Notes under the pieces: generated by a model
Told to the model about the DNA's origin: nothing
What the model saw: the letters and a program-made list of their open reading frames with translations, nothing else
The model's database searches: none
Source: JACVRW01 sp963764665
GTDB taxonomy: Bacteria; Actinomycetota; Thermoleophilia; Solirubrobacterales; Thermoleophilaceae
Assembly: GCA_963764665.1 (NCBI GenBank)
Contig: CAVXTL010000026.1
Location: 62,001 to 126,000, forward strand
Direction of reading: 5' to 3'
Length of the DNA: 64,000 bases
Position numbers and translations under genes: made by a program
Shown here: one piece after another, positions 56,545 to 64,000 of the stretch
Numbering within the stretch: position 1 is the stretch's first letter
How the letters are laid out: each line of letters opens with the position of its first letter

Positions 56545-57267
56545 TTGGTTCGACTGCCGGACACGATCAAGGCCTGCCTCCTGGACATGGACGGCGTGCT
56601 CACCGACACGGCGTCCACGCACGCGCGCGCGTGGAAAAGAACGTTCGACGAGTTCCTCGAGCGCCGCGGCGCGGTACCCCCTTTCGACCTCGACTCCGAC
56701 TACAAGGCGTACGTGGACGGCAAGACGAGGTACGACGGCGTACGCGACTTCCTGGCCTCTCGGGAAATCGTGCTCCCGGAAGGAACTCCGGACGATCCCG
56801 CCGAAGCGGACACCGTGGCAGGCATAGGAAACCGCAAGAACGAACTCGTGCAGCGCTTGATCACCGAGGACGGCGTGACCGTGTACGAGGGATCGGTGCG
56901 CTTCGTGGAGGAGGCGCGGCGCGCGGGCCTCAAGACCGCGGTGGTGTCCTCGAGCGCCAACACCGAGCAGATACTGGAGTCGGCCGGGATCAGCCATCTC
57001 TTCGATGCGCGCGTGGACGGCGTGGTGATCGCGCGCGAGCACCTCAACGGCAAGCCCGCGCCGGACTCGTTCCTCCGTGCCGCGGAGCTGCTCGAAGTCT
57101 CGCCGGAGGCCGGTGCGGTGTTCGAGGACGCCCTGGCCGGCGTGGAGGCCGGACGGGCCGGCGGGTTCGGCCTCGTGGTGGGAGTGGACCGGCACGGCAA
57201 TCCGCAGGCGCTGCTCGATCACGGCGCCGACACCGTGGTGAGCGACCTGGCGGAGCTGGTGGAGTGA
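56545..57267 (+). CDS. HAD hydrolase, beta-phosphoglucomutase-like
   Basis: 240 residues. DxD motif LLDMDGVLT, motif II AVVSSSAN, the Lys in HLNGKPAPDSF and the acidic pair in GAVFEDALAGV. It directly precedes GH65 (overlap GTGA), the Mycobacterium Rv3400-Rv3401 arrangement, which makes beta-phosphoglucomutase the best guess: it converts beta-glucose-1-phosphate into glucose-6-phosphate. TTG 56545 is the likely start. Confidence 0.87.
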   Translation: MVRLPDTIKACLLDMDGVLTDTASTHARAWKRTFDEFLERRGAVPPFDLDSDYKAYVDGKTRYDGVRDFLASREIVLPEGTPDDPAEADTVAGIGNRKNELVQRLITEDGVTVYEGSVRFVEEARRAGLKTAVVSSSANTEQILESAGISHLFDARVDGVVIAREHLNGKPAPDSFLRAAELLEVSPEAGAVFEDALAGVEAGRAGGFGLVVGVDRHGNPQALLDHGADTVVSDLAELVE

Positions 57268-59699
57268 CCCAGGGATCGCGACATCCCGTCGAGCCGTGGG
57301 CCCTCGTGGAGGAGGGCGTGGACATCGATCGGCTGGCACAGGCCGAGTCCCTGTTCGCCCTGTCCAACGGGCACATCGGGCTGCGCGGCAACCTCGACGA
57401 GGGCGAGCCCGCCGGGCTCAGCGGCACCTACCTGAACGGCTTCTACGAGTCCTTCCCGCTCGAGTACGGCGAGCGCGGGTACGGGTTCGCGGAGGACGGC
57501 CAGTCGGTTGTGAACGTGACCGACGGCAAGATCATCCGCCTCCAGGTGGAGGACGAGCCACTCGACGTGCACCGCGGCGAGGTGCTCCACCACGAGCGCA
57601 GGCTCGACTTCCGCAGCGGGCTGCTCGAGCGCCGGCTGCACTGGCGCGCCGCGTCGGGCCACGAGGTCAAGCTCACGTCCAGGCGGCTGGTGTCGTTCTC
57701 ACTGCGCAGCCTGGTGGCGATCGAGTACGAGGTGGAGGCGGTGGACAGGCCGATCCGCATAGCCATCCAGTCGAACCTCCAGGCGAACAAGGTGGACGCG
57801 GCCCAGGCCGACGACCCCCGCCAGGGCAAGGCGCTGCCCGACGTGCTGCGCTCGCTGCTGTCGGTGGACCACGGCAAGCGCGTGGTCCTGGGGCACGAGA
57901 CCAAGCGCTCGAACCTGGTCATGGCGTCGGGGATGGAGCACGTGGTGGAGCACCAGGGCGAGGTCACCACGCTCACCCAGTCGGAGCCCGACCTCGGCCG
58001 CGTGACGCTGTCGGCCGAGCTCGAGCCGGGCCGACCGCTCCGCCTGTTCAAGCTGCTGGCGTACCACTGGTCGTCACAGCAGAGCGTCGATTGGCTCCGG
58101 GATCAGGTGGACGCGAGCCTCGAGAGCGGCCTGGCGGAAGGCTTCGAGGGGCTCGCCGAGGCGCAGCGCAAGGCCCTCGACCGCTACTGGCAGCGCGCCG
58201 ACATCGAGGTGGAGGGCGACGAGGGGCTGCAGCAGGCGCTGCGCTTCGCGATGTTCCACATATTCCAGGCGGCGGTACGCAACGAGGGGCGCGCGATCCC
58301 GGCCAAGGGCCTCACCGGGAGCGGCTACGACGGCCATGCCTTCTGGGACACGGAGAGCTTCGTGCTGCCGGTGCTCACCTTCACTGCGCCGCGGACGGTG
58401 CGCAGCGCCCTCGAGTGGCGACACTCCACGCTCGACTCGGCGCGCGAGCGCGCCCGCCAGCTCGGCCTGCGAGGCGCGGCCCTGCCGTGGCGCACGATTC
58501 GCGGCGAGGAGTGCTCTGGGTACTGGCCCGCGGGCACTGCCGCCTTCCACGTGAACGCGGCGGTGGCGGCGGCGGTGCGGCGCTACGTGGTGGTCACGGG
58601 CGACCTCGAGTTCGAGCAGCGCACCGGCTGCGAGCTGCTGGCGGAGACCGCCCGGCTGTGGGCGAGCCTCGGGTATCACGACGAGCGCGGCGACTTCCGG
58701 ATCGACGGGGTCACCGGGCCCGACGAGTACTCCGCCCTGGTCGACAACAACGTCTACACGAACCTGATGGCCCAGCTGAACCTTCGCTCCGCCGTGGAGG
58801 CCACGGGGCGCCACCCCGAGGTCGCCGCCGAGCTCGGGGTCGATGACGGCGAGCGCCACGAGTGGGAGCGCGCCGCTGACGCCATGTTCGTGCCCTTCGA
58901 CGAGGAGCGCGGCCTTCACCCGCAGGATCAGGACTTCCTCGAGCATCAGCGCTGGGACTTCGAGAACACCCCGCACGACAAGTACCCGCTGCTCCTGCAC
59001 TACCCCTACTTCCAGCTCTACCGGCGGCAGGTGGTCAAGCAGGCGGACCTCGTGCTCGCCATGCACTGGCGCGGCGACGCCTTCACGCCGGAGCAGAAGC
59101 ACGCGAACTTCGATTACTACGAGCGGCTCACCGTGCGCGACTCATCGCTGTCCGCGTCCACCCAGTCGATCCTCGCCGCCGAGGTGGGCCACCTCGGCCT
59201 CGCGCGCGACTACCTCGAGGAGGCGGCGCGCATGGACCTTGAGGACCTGGCGCACAACACCGGCGACGGTCTGCACATGGCCTCGCTCGCCGGCGCGGTG
59301 CTGGCGGCCGTCACCGGGTTCGGCGGCGTGCGCGACTACAACGGCCGGCTCAGCTTCCGCCCCCGGCTCCCGGAGGGCATCGAGCGGCTGCGCTTCTCGC
59401 TCGAGGTGCGCGGCAGCGTGCTCCGGGTCGAGATCGCGCCGACCGAGACCGGGTACTCGCTACCCCAGGGCGACTCCCTGCGCTTCTCGCACTGGGGCGA
59501 GGACGTGGTGCTCGACGGCAACGGAGGCGTGCACCTCCCGATACCTCCCTACGAGGAGGAGCCCCCGCCCTCGCCACCCCCGGGACGCGAGCCGCGGGCC
59601 GGGCGCTCGCGCAAGGACTGGCCGCGCTCGGAGGCTGAGCTGCACCATGCGCAGGGCCTGCTCGGGACGTTCGTCACGCCGCCCGACGGCCACGGCTAA
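57264..59699 (+). CDS. GH65 disaccharide phosphorylase (trehalose/kojibiose/maltose type)
   Basis: 811 residues from GTG 57264. N-terminal beta-sandwich domain (about 1-270) with ESLFALSNGHIGLRGNLDEG, then an (alpha/alpha)6 barrel: GLTGSGYDGHAFWDTESFVLP, IRGEECSGYWPAGTAAFH and the catalytic Glu in DGVTGPDEYSALVDNNVYTN. The products would be glucose and beta-glucose-1-phosphate, which the upstream HAD enzyme can process. The C-terminus has a Pro/Arg tail. The substrate specificity is not predictable. Confidence 0.93.
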   Translation: MTQGSRHPVEPWALVEEGVDIDRLAQAESLFALSNGHIGLRGNLDEGEPAGLSGTYLNGFYESFPLEYGERGYGFAEDGQSVVNVTDGKIIRLQVEDEPLDVHRGEVLHHERRLDFRSGLLERRLHWRAASGHEVKLTSRRLVSFSLRSLVAIEYEVEAVDRPIRIAIQSNLQANKVDAAQADDPRQGKALPDVLRSLLSVDHGKRVVLGHETKRSNLVMASGMEHVVEHQGEVTTLTQSEPDLGRVTLSAELEPGRPLRLFKLLAYHWSSQQSVDWLRDQVDASLESGLAEGFEGLAEAQRKALDRYWQRADIEVEGDEGLQQALRFAMFHIFQAAVRNEGRAIPAKGLTGSGYDGHAFWDTESFVLPVLTFTAPRTVRSALEWRHSTLDSARERARQLGLRGAALPWRTIRGEECSGYWPAGTAAFHVNAAVAAAVRRYVVVTGDLEFEQRTGCELLAETARLWASLGYHDERGDFRIDGVTGPDEYSALVDNNVYTNLMAQLNLRSAVEATGRHPEVAAELGVDDGERHEWERAADAMFVPFDEERGLHPQDQDFLEHQRWDFENTPHDKYPLLLHYPYFQLYRRQVVKQADLVLAMHWRGDAFTPEQKHANFDYYERLTVRDSSLSASTQSILAAEVGHLGLARDYLEEAARMDLEDLAHNTGDGLHMASLAGAVLAAVTGFGGVRDYNGRLSFRPRLPEGIERLRFSLEVRGSVLRVEIAPTETGYSLPQGDSLRFSHWGEDVVLDGNGGVHLPIPPYEEEPPPSPPPGREPRAGRSRKDWPRSEAELHHAQGLLGTFVTPPDGHG

Positions 59700-59705
59700 G
59701 CCGAA

Positions 59706-59726
59706 GCACGCGGCTCGGCCGCGTGC
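59706..59726. terminator. Perfect hairpin between GH65 and LtrA genes
   Basis: GCACGCGG, loop CTCGG, CCGCGTGC: a perfect 8-bp stem in the 39-bp gap between two convergent stops (59699 and 59739). A bidirectional terminator is likely; no T tract. Confidence 0.6.
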
Positions 59727-59738
59727 GCCCGGACGTTC

Positions 59739-60926
59739 TCAGTCAGCGCCGCCGGTTTCGGCGGCCAGCTGGTGCCGCAGCCGCTCGCGCAGCTCGGCGA
59801 AGTGCACCGTCTCGTAGACGATCACTGCCACGAGCGCAGCGCCGGCGAAGGCGAGCGTCACCAGCGCGGCGACCTCCTCCGCAGCCGGGATGAACGCCAC
59901 CAGCACGACCGCGCAGACCACGCGCTGGGTGCTGAAGCGGTGCACGTTGCGCCACCTGAAGGCCACGTGGGCGAGCAGGTACAGCGCGATCCCGCCGAGC
60001 ATGGCCACCGCCGGCACGAGCTTGAGGGGATCGTCCACGTGCTCGAGCGTCTTCTTCAGTCCGAGCGCCAGGAGCACGATGCCCGCCACCATCGGTAGGT
60101 GGAGGTAGGAGAACGAGTCGCGCGCCACCTCGTTGCGCTCGCGTCCCTTCGCGGCGTTCGACAGCCGTCGTTCCGCCACGAGCGCGACGATGTCGAAGTA
60201 GAGCCACCACAAAGCGCCCGCCACCACGATCCCGAGCACCGCGGCCACCACCACGCCGGCGTCCACGTTCCCCTCGGCGCCCACGCCGATCGCCACTATC
60301 GACTCTCCGAGCGCGATGATCACGATCAGCCCGTGACGCTCGGCGAAGTGCGCCGGCGCGAGCCGCCAGCCGGAGGAGTCGATGAACAGCGGCCCGGCCA
60401 TGTCGAGCGTGAGCGCGAGCACCCAGAGGGCGCCCTGGAGCTCGCCGTCCGCGAACGAGGCGGCCACGAGCAGCCCCGAGCCGATGGCGGTGCTCACGGC
60501 GAGTCCGATGACCGAGTGGCGCAGCCCGGGGTCGTCACCGCTGGCCACGACGAAGAGCACGATCTGCGCCATCCGGACGATCGCGTAGGCGCAGGCGAAC
60601 AGGAGGCCGAGATCGCCGAAGGCCTCCGGCACGCAGAGCGCGACCACGAGCAGCGCGGCCATCGCGCCGAAGATCGCGAAGCGCACGATCCCCTCCTCCG
60701 GGTCCACCACGCTCGTGAGCCAGGCGTAGCCGACCCACGACCACCACATCACCCCAAGGATGAGGAGGCCCTGCGCCAGCCCGTTCCAGGTCGGGTCGTG
60801 AGCCATCAGTGCGGTGCACTGGGTCAGCACCAGCACGAACACGAGGTCGAAGAACAGCTCGAGCGGCGTCACGCGGTCCTCGGAGCGCATGACGGGGGTC
60901 ACGTGGCGGCGCGGCGCGGAGCTCAC
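59739..60926 (-). CDS. Low-temperature-requirement A-like (LtrA) membrane protein
   Basis: 395 residues from GTG 60926, with about 11 membrane helices. TPLELFFDLVFVLVLTQ at the front and AERHGLIVIIALGESIVAIGVGAE near the middle are the LtrA signature. The molecular function is unknown. It is divergent from the SpoIIE gene, 60 bp away. The long upstream frame on this strand (to 63032) is only a shadow of the next genes. Confidence 0.87.
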   Translation of the reverse strand: MSSAPRRHVTPVMRSEDRVTPLELFFDLVFVLVLTQCTALMAHDPTWNGLAQGLLILGVMWWSWVGYAWLTSVVDPEEGIVRFAIFGAMAALLVVALCVPEAFGDLGLLFACAYAIVRMAQIVLFVVASGDDPGLRHSVIGLAVSTAIGSGLLVAASFADGELQGALWVLALTLDMAGPLFIDSSGWRLAPAHFAERHGLIVIIALGESIVAIGVGAEGNVDAGVVVAAVLGIVVAGALWWLYFDIVALVAERRLSNAAKGRERNEVARDSFSYLHLPMVAGIVLLALGLKKTLEHVDDPLKLVPAVAMLGGIALYLLAHVAFRWRNVHRFSTQRVVCAVVLVAFIPAAEEVAALVTLAFAGAALVAVIVYETVHFAELRERLRHQLAAETGGAD

Positions 60927-60986
60927 ACGCCAATTGTCCCAGCCGCGAACCGGGCGTAGTGGCAGAGATCCGCGCCGCCGGACAGA

Positions 60987-62585
60987 ATGGCGGGCATGCC
61001 CACCGGCGCCGCGGACGACAGGCTCCGCGCCCTGAAGAGCGTCACTGACTCCGCGCTCTCGTACCTTCCGCTCGAGGGACTGCTCGACGAGTTGCTCGCG
61101 CGCGTGGTGGAGATCCTCGAGGTGAACACCGCGGCGATCCTGCTGCTCGAGGAGGACGGCAAGTCGCTCACCCCGCGCGCGGCCAAGGGGCTGGAGGAGG
61201 AGGTGGTGCGACGCGTGCGCATCCCTGTCGGAAGGGGCTTCGCGGGGCGCGTGGCCGGCACTCGCCAGGCTGTCCGGATCTCGGACCTCGAGCACGCCGA
61301 GATCGTGAATCCGCTGCTGCGCGAGAAGGGAATCAAGTCGCTTCTCGGGGTGCCGCTGATCGTGGAGGGCAGGGTGTTGGGGGTTCTCCACGTGGGCTCG
61401 TTCGAGGAGCGCGAGTTCACTGACGACGACGTGGACCTGTTGTCGAGCGCCGGTGACCGCGCCGCGCTGGCGATCCACGGACGCCTGGCCGAGCGCGACC
61501 GCGGGCTCGCCGAGGCGCTGCAGCGAAGTCTTCTCCCGATGCTGCCGGACGTTCTGGGCGTGGGGCTCGAGGGCCGCTACCTCCCGGCGGCCTCGGCCAG
61601 GCTCGGCGGCGACTGGTACGACGCCTTCACACTGCCGGGTGGGAGGCTCGGCCTGGCGATCGGGGACGTGTCCGGCCGCGGCTTCCAGGCAGCTGCGGTG
61701 ATGGGTCAGCTCAGGAGCGGCCTGCGCGCCTACGCGATGGACCGCGCCTCGCCGTCCGAGGTCGTCGAGCGCCTCAGCCAGCTGCTCCGCCAGCTCGAGC
61801 CCGGCCGTCACGCCACGCTCGTCTACCTGCTGCTCGACCCCCAGGAGGGCACGCTCCTGCTTGCGAGCGCCGGACACCCGCCGCCGCTGATCCTGGACGG
61901 GGCCGGCGGCTGCGCCTACGTCGAGATGCCGGGATCCGTCCCGCTGGGGGCTGTGCGCTTCGCCCACTACGAGGACGTCGAGGCGCGGCTCGAGCCCGGC
62001 GACTCGCTCGTGCTCTACACCGATGGCGTGATCGAGCGTCCCGGTGTCTCGCTCGACGTGGGCCTCGAGCAGCTGAGGCAGGCGGTCTGCCGAACCGCCG
62101 CCGAGCCCACGGCGATGTGCGACGAGATCATCCGGGAGATGCTCCCCAGCGGAGCCTCGCACGACGACGCGGCGCTGCTCGTGGGACGGGCGCTCCCCCT
62201 GTCGGATCCGCTCGAGCTGACCCTCCCGGCCGACGTGGAGACGATCCCGTCGCTCAGGCGCGTGCTCGGGCGCTGGCTGCGAGATGCCGACGCGTCGTCG
62301 AGGGAGATCGAGGAGATCACTCTCGCCTGCTCGGAGGCCTGTGCCAACGCGATCGAGCACGCCTACGCGCCGGGCCCGGCCGCGCTCGAGGTCACTGCCT
62401 CCGTCTCGGATGGAGGGGAGACGGTCATCTGCGTGCGCGACTACGGGAGCTGGCGCGCCGCGCGGGGCTCTCATCGGGGTCGCGGCATGGTCCTGATGAG
62501 CGGTCTGATGGACTCCGTCGACGTGGACTCCGGCGACGACGGCACAACGGTCCGCCTCGCGCGGCAGCTGGAGGCCCGGCGTTGA
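60987..62585 (+). CDS. GAF-SpoIIE-HATPase protein (PP2C phosphatase plus anti-sigma kinase)
   Basis: 532 residues. A GAF domain occupies about 20-160 (LEVNTAAILLLEEDGKSLTPRAAKG, SLLGVPLIVEGRVLGVLHV). A SpoIIE PP2C domain (about 190-395) has GGDWYDAFTLPGGRLGLAIGDVSGRG and SHDDAALLV. An RsbW-like HATPase (about 405-530) has EITLACSEACANAIEHAY and SHRGRGMVLMSGLMD. It joins sensor, phosphatase and kinase of a partner-switching pathway in one chain. It overlaps the next STAS gene. Confidence 0.93.
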   Translation: MAGMPTGAADDRLRALKSVTDSALSYLPLEGLLDELLARVVEILEVNTAAILLLEEDGKSLTPRAAKGLEEEVVRRVRIPVGRGFAGRVAGTRQAVRISDLEHAEIVNPLLREKGIKSLLGVPLIVEGRVLGVLHVGSFEEREFTDDDVDLLSSAGDRAALAIHGRLAERDRGLAEALQRSLLPMLPDVLGVGLEGRYLPAASARLGGDWYDAFTLPGGRLGLAIGDVSGRGFQAAAVMGQLRSGLRAYAMDRASPSEVVERLSQLLRQLEPGRHATLVYLLLDPQEGTLLLASAGHPPPLILDGAGGCAYVEMPGSVPLGAVRFAHYEDVEARLEPGDSLVLYTDGVIERPGVSLDVGLEQLRQAVCRTAAEPTAMCDEIIREMLPSGASHDDAALLVGRALPLSDPLELTLPADVETIPSLRRVLGRWLRDADASSREIEEITLACSEACANAIEHAYAPGPAALEVTASVSDGGETVICVRDYGSWRAARGSHRGRGMVLMSGLMDSVDVDSGDDGTTVRLARQLEARR

Positions 62586-62953
62586 GCGCCCACCCGGACC
62601 TTCGCCTCGGCAGTCGCGGCTCGGTGCCGGTGGCACATATCGGCGGCGAGCTCGACCTGTCCTCGACCGGGACGCTGAGGGAGCGGCTGCTCGCGGCTGT
62701 GGAGAACCAGGACGTGGGGCTCGTGATCGACCTGAGCGACGCGACCTATGTGGACAGCGCGGGGGTGAACCTGCTCTTCGAGGTGGCCGAGCGCCTGGGC
62801 GTGCGCCAGCTAGCGTTCGCGGTCGTGTATCCCGAGGGGGGCATCGTCGAGCGCGTATTCGCGCTCGTGAACCTTGAGTCTGTGGCCGAGATCCACCACT
62901 CGGTCGACGCGGCGGTGCACGGGATACTCGCCGGTCAGGACACAGGTGGCTGA
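62582..62953 (+). CDS. STAS-domain anti-anti-sigma factor (first)
   Basis: 123 residues, TTG 62582 overlapping the upstream TGA. STAS signature: VAHIGGELDLSSTGTLRERLLAAVENQ and LVIDLSDATYVDSAGVNLLFEVAERLG, with the phosphorylatable Ser in VDSAG. It is likely the phosphatase's substrate. It overlaps the next STAS gene by 8 nt. Confidence 0.9.
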   Translation: MSAHPDLRLGSRGSVPVAHIGGELDLSSTGTLRERLLAAVENQDVGLVIDLSDATYVDSAGVNLLFEVAERLGVRQLAFAVVYPEGGIVERVFALVNLESVAEIHHSVDAAVHGILAGQDTGG

Positions 62954-63302
62954 GGCGCATCCCGATCGCTCGAGGCGAGAGGTCGTGTTCGATCTCCTGC
63001 GGCTTCGCACCAAGCGCGAGGGCAGGACCCACCTGGTGTCGGCGCGCGGAGAGCTCGACCTGTTCTCGCGCACGGCTCTGGAGCGCGAGCTGCGCCTGGC
63101 GCGCGCCTCCGACGCGGAGCGGATCGTGCTCGACCTGAGCGGCCTCACGTACATGGACTGCGCCGGTCTGAGGGTGATCCTCTGCATGGACGCCCGGTCG
63201 AGCGACCGGCCCGGCCGCTTCCTCGTACGGCGCGGACCGGCAAGCATCGATCGTGTCTTCTCGATCACCAGGGCCGCCCGACAGCTCTCGTTCCTGACAT
63301 GA
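62946..63302 (+). CDS. STAS-domain anti-anti-sigma factor (second)
   Basis: 118 residues from GTG 62946. VSARGELDLFSRTALERELRLARA and IVLDLSGLTYMDCAGLRVILCMD. The phosphorylation site is Cys (MDCAG) where the first copy has Ser (VDSAG), so the two may not be regulated alike. It overlaps the first STAS gene and the monooxygenase start (ATGA). Confidence 0.88.
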   Translation: MAEAHPDRSRREVVFDLLRLRTKREGRTHLVSARGELDLFSRTALERELRLARASDAERIVLDLSGLTYMDCAGLRVILCMDARSSDRPGRFLVRRGPASIDRVFSITRAARQLSFLT

Positions 63303-64000
63303 CGTCGGTGGCCATCGTGGGTGGCGGCTTCGGGGGGATCGGCGCGGCCGTGATGCTCAGCCGGGAGGGCTACCACGACGTGACGGTCTTCGAGCGCGGG
63401 GACCGGGTCGGGGGCGTGTGGAACTTCAACACCTATCCCGGCATCGCCTGCGACGTGCCCTCGCACCTCTATGAGTTCTCCTTCGCGCCCAATCCCAACT
63501 GGTCGCGGCGATACGCGCCGGGGGCCGAGATCCAGGCCTACATGGAGGACGTGGCTCGCCGGCACGGGGTGCTCGACCGCGTCCGGCTGCGCACGGAAGT
63601 CACGGGAGCCGCGTTCGACGAGCAGCGCGGGCGCTGGCTGCTCCAGACCACGGCCGGTCCGCACGAGGCCGACGTGCTCGTCGCGGCATGCGGCCAGCTA
63701 TCGGTTCCGAGCATCCCGGGGATTCCCGGGCTCGACGACTTCGCGGGTCCCGCGTTCCACACGGCGCGCTGGCGCGACGACGTGCCGCTCGCGGGCAAGC
63801 GGGTGGCGCTGGTGGGCACCGGCTGCAGCTCCATTCAGGTGGGTCCGTCCATCCAGCCCGAGGTTGCGCAGCTCGACGTCTACCAGCGCTCGCCCGGCTG
63901 GACGATCCCGAAGATGGACCACGCGTACGGCCCCCGGGCGCGCCGGCTGTTCGAGCGCGCGCCGGTGCTGCAGCGGCTCGATCGCCAGCTGAACTTCGCC
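63299..64000 (+). CDS. Flavin-dependent (Baeyer-Villiger type) monooxygenase, 3' end missing
   Basis: Right-edge partial gene from ATG 63299, in ATGA overlap with the STAS gene. FAD motif VAIVGGGFGGIGAAVML, substrate/NADPH segments RVGGVWNFNTYPGIACDVPSHLYEF, BVMO fingerprint FAGPAFHTARWRDD and the second Rossmann motif KRVALVGTGCSSIQ. It is not obviously related to the stress module; the overlap indicates a shared transcript. Confidence 0.88.
   Translation, partial: MTSVAIVGGGFGGIGAAVMLSREGYHDVTVFERGDRVGGVWNFNTYPGIACDVPSHLYEFSFAPNPNWSRRYAPGAEIQAYMEDVARRHGVLDRVRLRTEVTGAAFDEQRGRWLLQTTAGPHEADVLVAACGQLSVPSIPGIPGLDDFAGPAFHTARWRDDVPLAGKRVALVGTGCSSIQVGPSIQPEVAQLDVYQRSPGWTIPKMDHAYGPRARRLFERAPVLQRLDRQLNFA

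Noticed and set aside
60927..63032. Long minus-strand frame continuing upstream of LtrA for about 700 residues
   Set aside because: It lies opposite the SpoIIE and STAS genes, which are well supported by motifs. The extension is Arg/His/Glu-rich and without domains.

Overview
The window is high-GC DNA from a Gram-positive actinobacterium. GTG and TTG starts are common, start/stop overlaps (GTGA, ATGA) are dense, and the tRNAs carry no encoded CCA. Family content (F420/LLM-type oxidoreductase, PKD- and Pro-rich secreted proteins, 11-bp GTTCAC phosphate boxes, SpoIIE/STAS partner switching, small Cys-rich proteins ending in basic tails) resembles soil Thermoleophilia such as Solirubrobacterales. 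That placement is inferred from family resemblance, not from a marker gene.

Layout. 1-12.2 kb: partial PlsC acyltransferase, CsbD, AI-2E-type transporter, a LuxR response regulator coupled to a 31-residue membrane peptide, a universal stress protein, a secreted subtilase, an epimerase coupled to tadA, tRNA-Ser(CGA), a class III aminotransferase, and two secreted phosphatases (UshA-like and PhoX-like), each preceded by PHO-box repeats. 12.1-18 kb: tRNA-Ser(GGA), followed by a patch of rearranged DNA. This holds an inverted copy of the tRNA 3' end, an LLM oxidoreductase, a sulfatase remnant joined to a truncated acetyltransferase, and a frameshifted DUF559-type gene. 18-30 kb: small regulator/enzyme pairs, a glnK-amt pair with unusual key residues, a CocE-type hydrolase, secreted proteins, and a VOC/cyclase pair broken by single-base frameshifts. 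30-43 kb: an aminohydrolase, a PAS-GGDEF-HD-GYP protein, a P450, a SnoaL remnant with a P450-tail relic, a FadR regulator, an ATP-grasp/kinase pair, a transmembrane peptidoglycan-binding protein with a degenerate serine-recombinase fold, and a broken Pro-rich repeat protein. 43.4-49 kb: a tightly coupled amine (probably ethanolamine) catabolic operon: permease, glutamine-synthetase-like ligase, aldehyde dehydrogenase, gamma-glutamyl hydrolase and SDR. 49-64 kb: AlgH/YqgE, an AlgI-type acetylation pair, an antiporter, asparaginase, an HAD-GH65 disaccharide phosphorolysis pair, LtrA, a SpoIIE/STAS/STAS module, and a truncated flavin monooxygenase at the right edge.

How the genes work together. 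Clear functional units are nitrogen assimilation (glnK-amt, the amine operon, asparaginase), phosphate scavenging (PhoX-like and UshA-like under shared boxes), cell-envelope modification (AlgI/DUF459 pair, PG-binding protein, Pro-rich protein) and stress signalling (USP, LuxR regulator, SpoIIE/STAS, HD-GYP). The most unusual signal is the membrane protein at 38911-40686. It joins extracellular peptidoglycan-binding domains to an intracellular serine-recombinase fold that has lost its catalytic residues. Several genes are out of frame by one base; with this sequence alone I cannot separate true decay from assembly errors.
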